A stretch of DNA of 62,000 nt. It comes from Cristatella mucedo (lineage: Eukaryota > Bryozoa > Phylactolaemata > Cristatellidae). Below, one piece after another: positions 59,101 through 62,000 of this stretch. The stretch is taken from positions 1,672,501 to 1,734,500 of the forward strand of contig WPIO01000067.1 in assembly GCA_009760855.2 (NCBI GenBank), in the 5' to 3' direction. The translations under genes were made by a program, and so were the position numbers. The notes under the pieces were generated by a model that was not told the origin of the DNA, ran no database searches, and saw only the letters and a list, made by a program, of their open reading frames with translations. Within the stretch, counting starts at the first letter, position 1, and the number at the start of each line of letters is the position of its first letter.

Positions 59101-60982
59101 TAGCCCTGACACTAGGCAAGCTTTGGACTTCTAACGTTGCCGAAGGTGTGTCTCCTTTGCGTGCTTGCAGTCAGCCTGGCTCGTCATTTTGCCTTATGTT
59201 TTAGTTGGGATTGGGCTTTTCATATCTGCATGGCCGAATTGTGGTGTTCGAGTGGTTTTTCGGTTGCAATTTGCCACGTGTTCTGATTGTATTAGTAACT
59301 CGGTGCTGTTTGCTATTATCGAGACTAGCAGACATCATGTGACAGCCCTAAGGGGATGGGCCTGTCAAGTGACTGGGTACCACTATCAAGCGACTACAAA
59401 CGAGTAAGCCATCTTCACCGGTCTGGCGACTCTTCATGCACACCACTTGCACTCTCACCCCATCCCAGCAAAGCTTGTCTTACTCGCTTTGTTCTGTGTG
59501 CTAATGCCGGTGCCTCGGGATCTCATCAACTAGTATCTTGTGCAGAGCTCAGATGGAAAGCCAGATTATGTACGATTGCAGCACTTTAATGTAGGCCAGT
59601 CAGGTAGTTGTAAAGTCGGTTAAGACAATTGCATATATGGTATGTTGCCACTAACCATAATATCCTCTAACCACATTTGCATGCTGACCCTGTGCATGTC
59701 ACCCCTAACCATGTTATTCATTTTGTTTGTTTTTCAAGCATGATTTTACTTACCATTTAATTGCATTTCCCTTTGCAGCAAATGTAAAGCGCCTAGAGAG
59801 AGATTAGTTCTCTGAGGGCGCTTTATCAAGTACATTATTATTATCATAACCATATTTACAAGATGACACGGTGCATGATACCTATAATCATGTAATGCTT
59901 GTTGATACTGTGGATATTACCACTATATGATTGAGCTTTCTATACAGCATATGTAACGTGCCTAGAAAGAGATTAAGTTCTCTGAGGGCGCTGTACAAAT
60001 TTACTGTTATTATAAGCAGTCGACTTGGTGTCGTTTGTTGTTCTTTCATCGACAGCGTGTATTCTGAGGCATCCTTGTGTGTATATATATCTTTCTAGTT
60101 AATATTTGATGGAAATCACCCCATATATTAGCCATGTAATGGCCTGTTTACTCTGGGCCGGATGTAATGGATTTCAAATGCAATGATGGTACATTGCAAG
60201 ATGGTTTTTTTCTTGCATCACCCGTTAGTGCCAACAATTTTTCTCCAATTTTCGCGCCTTTTTCATCAATTCTCTTAAAGTATGTCGACATAATTGAATG
60301 CTTGCATGTTTTTAGAACCTGCTTTGAGACTTATTTAGACACAGGGGATCTTGTGACACAGACAGGGAAGAAACTAAACTTACATATCTCTTCCGTAACT
60401 GTGTAACGCCTCAAATACTCAATGGATGTTACACTGGCTAGTATACTGTATGCATCTAGGAGTCGTAAGAGGTTCCTGGACGTACTTGTGAGTGTGTTGC
60501 ATCAGACACTCTAGTCTGTTGTTTGTAGTGTAATACTTGTATCATTTTCTCGGCTAAACCCAGATTCCGAAAAGGAGGTTTACATTTCGAATAGCATGAC
60601 TGTACCAAAGACTGCTGTGTACGGTCTGTGCAACCGGCATAGTGTGAAAGCCCGTTTGTGAAATTTTGTATTGCTTTTGGCACATGCAAGTTTTTTCCAA
60701 GTGCATGCCAGAAATAGCTTGTTTTTTAAGGCTTTAATACCCGTTTCTAGGCGTTTTAGCTATATTCGAGGAAGCATTCGTGTGGCAACAGTATATCACG
60801 ACAAAAAAAGACTCCTTTTTAGTATTGCTTCTGTTTGAGCTCGATTCACTGTATAAATACTTGAAGCGTGCTTCTTACTCTTGGTTGTAGAAATGCTTCA
60901 TATAATTGGTCTTAATCAGATTCAGCTACCTGCTGCTGTATCTTCTACCGTCACCAGGAGCTGGAACTATGTGCAATCCAAG
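23001..60982 (+). CDS. Polycystin-1/REJ-family gene (35 exons, partial at both ends)
   Basis: This gene-level entry spans exons P1-P35, listed separately. Splicing at the listed borders gives 2119 codons with no stop, and every acceptor phase equals the preceding donor phase. Order: about 14 PKD repeats (P1-P22), then a REJ module (P22-P30; phrases SPLVAGISGG, SYDPD, CVYNCK and YYLWNWSLYY), then a helical, Leu/Ala-rich GAIN-like part (P31-P35). In known members (polycystin-1, PKD1L, PKDREJ, sea urchin REJ proteins) this ectodomain is followed by a GPS autoproteolysis site, PLAT and 11 membrane passes; these would lie past 62000. The protein would act at the cell surface, often of cilia or sperm. 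The first half of the first PKD domain is missing, so one or more 5' exons are unplaced. Orthology within the family cannot be settled here. Confidence 0.9.
23880..24051 (+). CDS. PKD/REJ gene exon P2 (PKD repeat 2, first half)
   Basis: The acceptor CTATTGCAG ends at 23879; phase 0 in, phase 1 out at AGCG|GTACGT. It begins with the linker phrase VIVQDEVSGLTV typical of polycystin PKD boundaries and reaches PVWIFDTGD in the WDFGDG position. An in-frame alternative acceptor lies at 23861. The preceding intron includes CTG-rich sequence. Confidence 0.85.
24052..26438. other. Intron P2-P3
   Basis: About 2.4 kb without a recognised repeat family. It contains pyrimidine-rich sequence with several ORFs of up to about 146 codons, none matching a known family. 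The minus ORF at 25725-26051 is likewise unassigned. Confidence 0.6.
26439..26713 (+). CDS. PKD/REJ gene exon P3 (end of PKD 2, start of PKD 3)
   Basis: The acceptor AATCATTCCAG ends at 26438; phase 1 in, phase 0 out at AGG|GTAAAT. It reads HSFVHIYDGCGSYKASVTV (end of repeat 2), the linker EEPLVGLAVIAP, then repeat 3 up to AIVTWQVDGG. The codon split with P2 is completed in frame. Confidence 0.85.
26930..27067 (+). CDS. PKD/REJ gene exon P4 (PKD 3, second half)
   Basis: The acceptor TTGTTGTAG ends at 26929; phase 0 in and out (AAG|GTACCA), 138 bp. It reads MPGAHTVVVTASNSFG and ends with IIAQHPVK. Its length equals that of P11, which occupies the same place in a later repeat. Confidence 0.87.
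27550..30260 (+). mobile_element. LINE-A relic, long and heavily decayed, intronic
   Basis: Pieces of LINE-A reverse transcriptase occur in order but in shifting frames. These are a SLDHESLRNF-type phrase near 28530, LLDLSAAFGTT near 28750, a TLLLTEIIAQHYLGFYLYA stretch near 28970, SDLSLDTDISAAVKSANF near 29570 and PRPALAAQQAAY near 29840. It ends by about 30250 near the family's GTGGTGACACTGTGCATGCTG. The 5' limit is uncertain. It fills most of the P4-P5 intron. Confidence 0.75.
30370..30534 (+). CDS. PKD/REJ gene exon P5 (PKD 4, first half)
   Basis: The acceptor GTTCTTTTTAG ends at 30369; phase 0 in and out (AAG|GTACTG), 165 bp. It starts GVSVTAVQSVAVV and reaches NITFVVTFGDNSDATIIHW, a diverged PKD core with TFGDN. 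Same length and place as P12. Confidence 0.87.
30841..30938 (+). mobile_element. LINE-A/SINE 3' hairpin tail, diverged (plus)
   Basis: TTGCAGCAC...TACGTAGAAAGAGATATATA followed by ATT/ATA repeats, in the P5-P6 intron. Confidence 0.6.
31001..31965 (+). mobile_element. LINE-B copy: RT C-terminus, 3' UTR and ACATT tail
   Basis: From 31001 a 197-codon open frame encodes the reverse-transcriptase C-terminal region: WMSENFLKLNDDKTELLL, RNLGVVFD, SRLDYCNSLLSGLP, ELGWLPVEQRIQSKV. It then passes into the family-specific 3' UTR (31684-31950) and ends GATACATTACATTACATA. It is less decayed than most LINE-A copies and is 5'-truncated. It sits in the P5-P6 intron in the same orientation as the gene. Confidence 0.88.
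32130..32588 (+). CDS. PKD/REJ gene exon P6 (end of PKD 4, all of PKD 5)
   Basis: The acceptor TTCTTCTGCTACAG ends at 32129; phase 0 in and out (AAT|GTGAGT), 459 bp, the longest exon of the PKD part. It reads GHVYQIPGIYNVEVQAYNN, the linker QCRLVQVSV, then a Cys-rich PKD variant ending LTYGTFTATVTLFNNVSS and SVNVDN. Exons P13-P15 encode a related module split by two introns. Confidence 0.88.
33082..33182 (+). CDS. PKD/REJ gene exon P7 (PKD 6, first half)
   Basis: The acceptor TTCATTCGTAG ends at 33081; phase 0 in, phase 2 out at TAC|GTAAGT. It encodes AIRGLRVDTDRGSVVAIGS and a beta strand before YTW. The intron to P8 is only 87 bp. Confidence 0.86.
33270..33402 (+). CDS. PKD/REJ gene exon P8 (PKD 6, second half)
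   Basis: The acceptor TTTTTTGGCAG ends at 33269; phase 2 in, phase 0 out at TGT|GTAAGT. It reads YTWKVEGGSEVA, then HQFNATGLYSICVRATNS. This is the intact counterpart of P1, which likewise enters in phase 2 just before the Trp. Confidence 0.88.
33530..33710 (+). CDS. PKD/REJ gene exon P9 (PKD 7, first half)
   Basis: The acceptor CGTCCTTTGCAG ends at 33529; phase 0 in, phase 1 out at GGAG|GTTGGT. It starts YVVTVQEAVLGLAV and reaches NVTWLFTMGCQNASY. A family-2 SINE begins within 30 bp of the donor. Confidence 0.86.
33738..33884 (+). mobile_element. tRNA-derived SINE, family 2, intronic
   Basis: B box GGGTTCAAGTCC near 33773, body GTGGTGATGATAGCC and a GTTAAATCAGCC end. Lies just inside the P9-P10 intron. 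Confidence 0.82.
35299..35561 (+). CDS. PKD/REJ gene exon P10 (end of PKD 7, start of PKD 8)
   Basis: The acceptor TTCATTTTTTTTAG ends at 35298; phase 1 in, phase 0 out at TGG|GTAAGG. It reads SYVYHISGHFVMNVTVSN, the linker EAITGLTILSP, then SDAVWSVYFDG. Same layout as P3. Confidence 0.88.
35903..36038 (-). mobile_element. tRNA-derived SINE, family 1, with LINE-A tail (minus)
   Basis: The minus strand reads TGGTCTAGCGGTTAAGGTGC (A-box region), then GTGGGCTCGAGCCC (B box), then the GCGCCTGAATAGAGACTAAG hairpin and an AT-rich tail. The copy at 57662-57797 is almost identical. It is a composite of a tRNA head and a LINE-A-type 3' tail. Confidence 0.88.
37991..38128 (+). CDS. PKD/REJ gene exon P11 (PKD 8, second half; GC donor)
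   Basis: The acceptor TTTATTTGCAG ends at 37990; phase 0 in. It reads TTTGPHQLTISGQNLLGS and then TIWIDHKIT. No GT donor keeps the frame with P12. Ending at ACT|GCAAGT gives phase 0 and exactly 138 bp, the length of P4, so I propose a GC-AG intron (38129-38229). Confidence 0.78.
38230..38394 (+). CDS. PKD/REJ gene exon P12 (PKD 9, first half)
   Basis: The acceptor CATTGTCTTAG ends at 38229; phase 0 in and out (GTG|GTGAGC), 165 bp, equal to P5. It reads GMMFSANTSFLRTTADALN, then FTISFGDAITARFSW. The FGDA matches the PKD core motif. Confidence 0.86.
38395..39920. other. Intron P12-P13, left part: no recognised element
   Basis: About 1.5 kb with no ORF or repeat I can name, followed by the LINE-A cluster at 39921-41685. 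Confidence 0.6.
39921..40370 (-). mobile_element. LINE-A 3' end (minus), head-to-head with the next copy
   Basis: Tail and hairpin at the left (39921-39985), 3' UTR to about 40150, then the minus-strand RT C-terminus (40152-40376) matching 40770-40960 on the plus strand. Confidence 0.82.
40371..41215 (+). mobile_element. LINE-A reference copy: RT C-terminus, 3' UTR, hairpin and (ATT)n
   Basis: A 161-codon frame at 40495-40980 reads SRLEFCNSLLTGLPA, LADLHWLPVKQRIDFKVL, AYLSDILP and NSLPTCIRTSPDLTTFKRNL, the usual end of an L2/CR1-type ORF2. After the stop come a 3' UTR, the AGCGCCTAGAAAGAGATTAA hairpin and an (ATT)n tail. This copy shows that the dispersed hairpin tails are LINE-A 3' ends. 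Confidence 0.88.
41216..41685 (-). mobile_element. LINE-A RT fragment (minus)
   Basis: The minus strand reads GSASISPVESARNLGVRFQS, then SDLSVDDHISCTIKSAYF, then DLHWLHVRQHINFII in a shifted frame. It abuts the tail of the plus copy. A dead fragment. Confidence 0.82.
41935..42228 (+). CDS. PKD/REJ gene exon P13 (end of PKD 9, start of PKD 10)
   Basis: The acceptor TTCTTTTACCAG ends at 41934; phase 0 in and out (AAT|GTAAGG). It reads HRYHTPGKYAATMTATNSIS, the linker QNPVAGLHVSTDSP, then a module like that in P6. Confidence 0.88.
42320..42387 (+). CDS. PKD/REJ gene exon P14 (PKD 10, middle)
   Basis: The acceptor CCCTTTTTTGTAG ends at 42319; phase 0 in, phase 2 out at AAA|GTAAGT, 68 bp. It encodes YVSTAASSQSMTNPQLLSAQ and a few more residues. 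It corresponds to the middle of P6, where no intron exists. Confidence 0.75.
42480..42645 (+). mobile_element. tRNA-derived SINE, family 2, diverged, intronic
   Basis: Head near 42486 with GTGAGGTGCTCG, a B-box-like GTGTTTGAGTCTTGCC, and the end CTGTTGAATCAGC. Confidence 0.7.
42773..42929 (+). CDS. PKD/REJ gene exon P15 (PKD 10, end)
   Basis: The acceptor TTTGCATGTTGCAG ends at 42772; phase 2 in, phase 0 out at GAG|GTGCGG. It reads ICSTAEQAINIS, then TSAGTFNLLLNVSNHVSF and VDVDE, parallel to the end of P6. Confidence 0.86.
43055..43264 (+). CDS. PKD/REJ gene exon P16 (PKD 11, first half)
   Basis: The acceptor TTATTTGCGTTCAG ends at 43054; phase 0 in and out (TGG|GTAAGT). It reads VIEGALVTADQYLVDG, then ASVTCVWGNG in the core position. 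An in-frame upstream acceptor at 43033 would add seven residues. Confidence 0.83.
43406..43652 (+). CDS. PKD/REJ gene exon P17 (end of PKD 11, start of PKD 12)
   Basis: The acceptor AACTGCTGCAG ends at 43405; phase 0 in, phase 1 out at TCAG|GTAAAT. It reads VLVHNLVSQTRVFIPRPIVV, then NLTFSLSL, ending at LSYACSYGDGSPVA with a YGDGS core. Confidence 0.87.
44160..44935 (+). pseudogene. Tc1/mariner-like transposase relic (3' part), intronic
   Basis: Near 44590-44790 the plus strand reads, in broken frames, a DDIDQWLK phrase and a stretch parallel to the Tc1 C-terminus. The following sequence (CAACAGCATATGTATTTGTTTT) is shared with 48640 and 48340. Recognition depends on those two better copies. 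The part before 44520 is unassigned. Confidence 0.5.
45901..46069 (+). CDS. PKD/REJ gene exon P18 (PKD 12, second half)
   Basis: The acceptor TTTGGGCTTGTAG ends at 45900; phase 1 in, phase 2 out at GAG|GTTTGG. It reads VNVSHSYAAAGSYSLCSKLW, a clear PKD C-terminal half with N-glycosylation sequons. Confidence 0.87.
46167..46390 (+). CDS. PKD/REJ gene exon P19 (PKD 13, first half, canonical core)
   Basis: The acceptor ATCGGTAG ends at 46166; phase 2 in, phase 1 out at CCAG|GTACAT. It contains CYNWDFGDNSG, the textbook PKD motif, and then ASHHYTIP. The weak acceptor is supported by the phase match. Confidence 0.88.
47145..47300 (+). mobile_element. tRNA-derived SINE, family 2, intronic
   Basis: Head ATTAGGTGCTCGC, B box GGGTTCGAGTAG, body GTGGTGATAGCC and CTGTTAAATCAG end. 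Confidence 0.82.
47486..47612 (+). CDS. PKD/REJ gene exon P20 (PKD 13, second half)
   Basis: The acceptor TTTATCTGTCGGTAG ends at 47485; phase 1 in, phase 2 out at ACAG|GTTTGT. It reads GNYTIVVNASNLVSYAISR and then the linker to the next repeat. Confidence 0.86.
47785..48400 (+). pseudogene. Tc1/mariner transposase relic, intronic
   Basis: In broken frames the order is TTDESELTIFGS (first Asp), QQDFNPKHTSR (second Asp, the classic QDNDPKHTS block), then LDLIYIEHLWNDIDKWLRQ (the Glu-bearing NPIEHLW block). This is a DDE transposase of the Tc1 group with frameshifts and stops, so inactive. It sits in the P20-P21 intron. Confidence 0.85.
48500..48735 (+). pseudogene. Second Tc1 relic, C-terminal and 3' part
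   Basis: It reads a C-terminal phrase ECATVEEEAARKLV-like and then PGQWREVMKNR, followed by the 3' flank (AACAGCATATGTATTTG) shared with 48340 and 44805. Confidence 0.75.
48890..49195 (+). mobile_element. LINE-B 3' end, 5'-truncated
   Basis: Matches 31650-31960 from the last coding codons through the 3' UTR to an ACATTACATTAC tail. More diverged than the copies at 191 and 31684. Confidence 0.82.
49379..49616 (+). CDS. PKD/REJ gene exon P21 (PKD 14, first half)
   Basis: The acceptor GATGCCTTTGCAG ends at 49378; phase 2 in, phase 0 out at GCT|GTATGT. It encodes PVRFEIYPASVEKKACYFVD and a beta-rich stretch to VIVLYNTFA. The core Trp/FGDG is not conserved. Confidence 0.82.
49922..50053 (-). mobile_element. 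SINE family 1, diverged (minus)
   Basis: The (ATT)n tail, a decayed hairpin, and a head with the complement of GGTTAAGGTG at the right. Less similar than the copies at 35903 and 57662. Confidence 0.7.
50380..50547 (+). CDS. PKD/REJ gene exon P22 (end of PKD 14, start of REJ module)
   Basis: The acceptor ACATTTTTTTTAG ends at 50379; phase 0 in and out (CGG|GTAAGA). It reads NPGVYEVVLNVINYVS, closing the last PKD repeat, then GSCNWPTVNLLDANGC, the Cys-containing entry into REJ. Confidence 0.87.
50897..51025 (+). CDS. PKD/REJ gene exon P23 (REJ)
   Basis: The acceptor TGCATCCTTTTAG ends at 50896; phase 0 in and out (GAT|GTAAGT). It contains VDLSCHSSAVALYHWSIQ; the C...YxWxI pattern is typical of REJ. 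Confidence 0.86.
51251..51407 (+). CDS. PKD/REJ gene exon P24 (REJ)
   Basis: The acceptor TCTGTGCATAG ends at 51250; phase 0 in, phase 1 out at ATTG|GTAAGG. It reads LSIPPRALQVGLYRFALNVS, the REJ L-x-IP...L..GxYxF motif. Confidence 0.9.
51535..51657 (+). CDS. PKD/REJ gene exon P25 (REJ, SPLVAGISGG ... SYDPD)
   Basis: The acceptor TTTTTGGCATTGCAG ends at 51534; phase 1 in and out (GCTG|GTAAGT). It carries the strongest REJ signature of the gene: SPLVAGISGG, then FDAASQSYDPDNP. Confidence 0.93.
51898..52068 (+). CDS. PKD/REJ gene exon P26 (REJ)
   Basis: The acceptor ACTGTTCTGCAG ends at 51897; phase 1 in and out (CCCG|GTGAGC). It reads LSFTWLCRRMC, the F.W.C motif after SYDPD, then several Cys. 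Confidence 0.89.
52158..52342 (+). CDS. PKD/REJ gene exon P27 (REJ)
   Basis: The acceptor TTTTTCCAG ends at 52157; phase 1 in, phase 0 out at AAG|GTATTG. It reads VLFLVVVVRQSDR, then GDPPSVVQKCVYNCK, the REJ DPP...C..NC motif. Confidence 0.9.
52476..52600. repeat. Alternating purine-pyrimidine (TG/CG)n tract
   Basis: GTGTGTGTGTATGTGCGCGCACGCGCAC and further GTGTGCG units, about 125 bp, in the P27-P28 intron. Confidence 0.9.
53562..53650 (-). mobile_element. LINE-A/SINE 3' hairpin tail, diverged (minus)
   Basis: The (ATT)n tail and a decayed hairpin on the minus strand. Confidence 0.65.
53922..54154 (+). CDS. PKD/REJ gene exon P28 (REJ)
   Basis: The acceptor TTTTGCATGGCAATAG ends at 53921; phase 0 in, phase 2 out at ATAG|GTTAGT. 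It reads NPRNRLSLEAHV, then YYLWNWSLYY, the second Y.W motif of REJ. Confidence 0.89.
54269..54473 (+). CDS. PKD/REJ gene exon P29 (REJ)
   Basis: The acceptor TCGTCTTTGGCAG ends at 54268; phase 2 in, phase 0 out at GAG|GTAAGC. It reads PALTGTCLIMPSNGTALMTH, the REJ GxC...P..GxAL.T motif, then PLSYE. Confidence 0.9.
54599..54790 (+). CDS. PKD/REJ gene exon P30 (end of REJ)
   Basis: The acceptor CATTCTATGTAG ends at 54598; phase 0 in and out (ACG|GTTAGT). It reads SPLIWLSNSFLVTLPSGL, then YNLVLVLRATDTLGLS, closing the REJ fold before the GAIN-like region. Confidence 0.88.
54866..54945 (+). mobile_element. LINE-A/SINE 3' hairpin tail (plus), intronic
   Basis: TTTGCAGAAAATGTAGTGC lead, decayed hairpin and (ATT)n tail. 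Confidence 0.65.
55695..55755 (+). mobile_element. tRNA-like SINE head, truncated
   Basis: TTCAGTGGTAATGTGCTCTCC with a B-box-like GGTCTCGAGCCC. It abuts the minus-strand LINE-A tail at 55756. Confidence 0.5.
55756..56025 (-). mobile_element. LINE-A 3' UTR and hairpin tail (minus)
   Basis: The (ATT)n tail and hairpin at the left, then the minus-strand UTR phrase GGTGACATGCACATGGTCAGC shared with 40070 and 61140. Confidence 0.8.
56036..56268 (+). mobile_element. LINE-A hairpin tail split by a MITE
   Basis: Removing 56071-56235 and one TSD copy restores a normal tail: CACCTTGACAAAGATTAAG, TTCTCTTAGGGGGCTTTGC and AAGTGAATTATTATT. Confidence 0.82.
56071..56235. mobile_element. SPIN-like hAT MITE, 165 bp, with 8-bp target duplication
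   Basis: The termini CAGCAGTTCTAAACC and, reversed, CAGTGGTTTTCAACC are the hAT/Charlie-type inverted repeats. The inner words CTGTGGGTCGCAACCCCTT, GGGGGTTGAACGACCC and AATTTTATGGTTGGGGTCGC match my memory of the SPIN (Space Invaders) non-autonomous consensus. It is flanked on both sides by TCTTAGGG (56063-56070 and 56236-56243), the 8-bp duplication expected of hAT insertion. It has no coding capacity and needs transposase in trans. Confidence 0.88.
56826..57011 (+). CDS. PKD/REJ gene exon P31 (GAIN-like; GC donor)
   Basis: The acceptor GATTCTTTAG ends at 56825; phase 0 in and out, 186 bp. It is Leu/Ala-rich and predicted helical (SDIVDQLVNSQSAIGLQALL). The donor is AAG|GCAAGG, a GC-AG intron; no nearby GT keeps the phase. 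It matches the helical subdomain that follows REJ in this family. Confidence 0.78.
57365..57430 (-). mobile_element. LINE-A/SINE 3' hairpin tail (minus)
   Basis: TAATAATAATGCATTGAAC tail and a shortened hairpin, intronic. Confidence 0.65.
57662..57797 (-). mobile_element. tRNA-derived SINE, family 1, with LINE-A tail (minus)
   Basis: Near-identical to 35903-36038 over the head, B box, hairpin and AT tail. Its A-box region lies at 57777-57796 on the minus strand. Confidence 0.88.
58372..58479 (+). CDS. PKD/REJ gene exon P32 (GAIN-like)
   Basis: The acceptor ACCTTCATCCAG ends at 58371; phase 0 in and out (GAG|GTAAAA), 108 bp. It reads AREAMLMKMAAIALPDVVAV, helical. Confidence 0.8.
58567..58749 (+). 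CDS. PKD/REJ gene exon P33 (GAIN-like)
   Basis: The acceptor AAATTTTTTTTAG ends at 58566; phase 0 in and out (GTG|GTAATG), 183 bp. It reads SVLALMQQSLAIIEQANAEG, then ILVLGRLLEADTG, strongly helical. Confidence 0.85.
58983..59145 (+). CDS. PKD/REJ gene exon P34 (GAIN-like)
   Basis: The acceptor TTTGCTTGCAG ends at 58982; phase 0 in, phase 1 out at GAAG|GTGTGT. It reads QQQALAYVILLSDHLMSRLV, helical. Confidence 0.84.
59645..59853 (+). mobile_element. LINE-A 3' end (plus), intronic
   Basis: Almost identical to 41020-41215: CTAACCACATTTGCATGCTG, the lead, hairpin and (ATT)n. Young-looking compared with other tails. Confidence 0.87.
59935..60017 (+). mobile_element. LINE-A/SINE 3' hairpin tail (plus)
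   Basis: CATATGTAACGTGCCTAGAAAGAGATTAAG hairpin and a short tail, directly after the previous copy. Only its arm is quoted in part; the rest is standard. Confidence 0.78.
60891..60982 (+). CDS. PKD/REJ gene exon P35 (last exon seen)
   Basis: The acceptor CTCTTGGTTGTAG ends at 60890; phase 1 in (agreeing with P34), phase 0 out at AAG|GTGGGT. It encodes EMLHIIGLNQIQLPAAVSS and then NYVQSK. The gene must continue past 62000. Confidence 0.75.
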
Positions 60983-60996
60983 GTGGGTGCAGAATA

Positions 60997-61885
60997 ATGA
61001 TAATACTGAATTCATCTAACATCTTCAAAGAACCTAATCTCTTTCTAGACTTGTTGTTTATGCTGTTTAGAAAGTTCGATCAAGTAGTTAGTGGTGATAA
61101 GATCCACAATGCCTACAAGCAATATATGGTTAGAGGTAGCATGCACGGTGTCAGCTTGTAAATATGGTTAATGGTAGCATGCACATTGTCAGCATGCAAA
61201 GAAAAATTCACAATGACCCAGCAAATGCTGTGTTTTTAGTTTCTTTTGAACATGTGTTTTTTAGCTTCATTTTAAATGTCATCAATTCAGGAGACGTCAT
61301 AGCATCAGTTGGGCTTTGAAAGAATACAAGTACAAAGTGCAAAGTAAAGGGAAGTTCTCCAAAGGATTAGAATTCATTTGAGGCACAGCTAAAAGATTTG
61401 AGTCAGCATTGCAGGTCATGCAATGCCTCGCCTTTGGGGAGTAGTTCTGATAGGTAGACTTGAACCAGAGAAAGAAGAGACCTATAAGTTAGTGAAAAAC
61501 ATTTTTAGTCGATTTGCAGGGCTTGATTGGGAGCCAGTGTTAGTCAGTGAGAAGTGTATGATGTGGCAACTGCAACGCTATCGACAAACAAACCTCGCTG
61601 AAGAGTTTTGCCCCACCTGTAAGCACCTAGCCTGTACCTAATCTGTTTCCTAAGCGCACAGGCTGGTAGACCAGCAGGCAATTAGTTACACAAGTCAACA
61701 CGGCATGTCAAAATGCATATACCCATTTGGACGTAGTATCCTTTGCTAAGCAGGCCCAAATGTTGGTAATGTTGCGTAGCTGAAATTACAACGGAACTGA
61801 AAGGTCACTTTACAAGGCAGTCTTTACAACGGAACTGAAAGGTCACTTTGGAACAGAAGAGAGAATGTGTACGCTCCATGCTGCT
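60997..61885 (-). mobile_element. LINE-A relic (minus), tail to RT C-terminus
   Basis: From left to right: decayed tail and hairpin, the 3' UTR phrases (GGTTAGAGGTAGCATGCAC), then minus-strand RT C-terminal sequence parallel to 40380-40900. It lies in the intron after P35. Confidence 0.75.
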
Positions 61886-62000
61886 GGCACATCTAAGCAT
61901 GCATCTTGTTCATTCAGACTTGCATGCAGTCCTTTTGCAATGTTTTGAATCGGCGGCACATGTTTAATGCAAGTACCTCTCTGGCTGTTCCCTTGCCGAC

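Noticed and set aside
60167-60406. ORF of 79 codons as an additional PKD/REJ exon
   Set aside because: No good acceptor before it. P34 joins P35 in phase without it, and its sequence resembles no GAIN or REJ part.

Overview
This is a metazoan nuclear genome window, most likely from a marine invertebrate. A sponge-like early-branching animal is my guess, but the window alone does not settle it. The evidence is many short exons with GT-AG borders and matching phases, tRNA-derived SINEs, L2/CR1-like LINE relics, Tc1/mariner relics, a hAT MITE and long microsatellites. There are no operons, ribosome binding sites or bacterial genes.

The main content is one very large plus-strand gene of the polycystin-1 / REJ (receptor for egg jelly) family. 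I can place 35 exons between 23001 and 60982. Every intron phase matches from one exon to the next, giving 2119 codons with no stop. The product reads as about 14 PKD (immunoglobulin-like) repeats (exons P1-P22), a REJ module (P22-P30) and a helical GAIN-like stretch (P31-P35). The GPS cleavage site, PLAT domain and transmembrane region expected of this family must lie beyond 62000. Two introns appear to use GC instead of GT at the donor.

Upstream, at 12139-17069, four phase-compatible exons (M1-M4) encode a signal peptide followed by an Ala/Ser/Thr-rich mucin-like polypeptide of about 1150 residues. Nearly all of it is one 3.1-kb exon. Either this is a separate secreted or tethered mucin gene, or it is the N-terminal stalk of the PKD/REJ protein. 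The first visible PKD exon starts in mid-domain and in phase 2, so at least one exon between 17070 and 23000 is missing from my model. Fusion of the two blocks is the main open question.

The left 23 kb is partly GC-rich, with dispersed GC-rich repeats, a perfect 16-bp hairpin, long (AG)n, (AT)n and (AC)n tracts and a short transmembrane-like ORF at 7123. The rest is transposon debris. LINE-A is an L2/CR1-like family whose 3' end is a conserved hairpin plus an (ATT)n tail. LINE-B is a second family with an ACATT-type tail. Two tRNA-headed SINE families are present, one of which carries the LINE-A hairpin tail. Tc1 transposase relics and a 165-bp MITE that resembles the SPIN hAT family, with a perfect 8-bp target duplication, complete the list. 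Most introns of the PKD/REJ gene are swollen by these elements.
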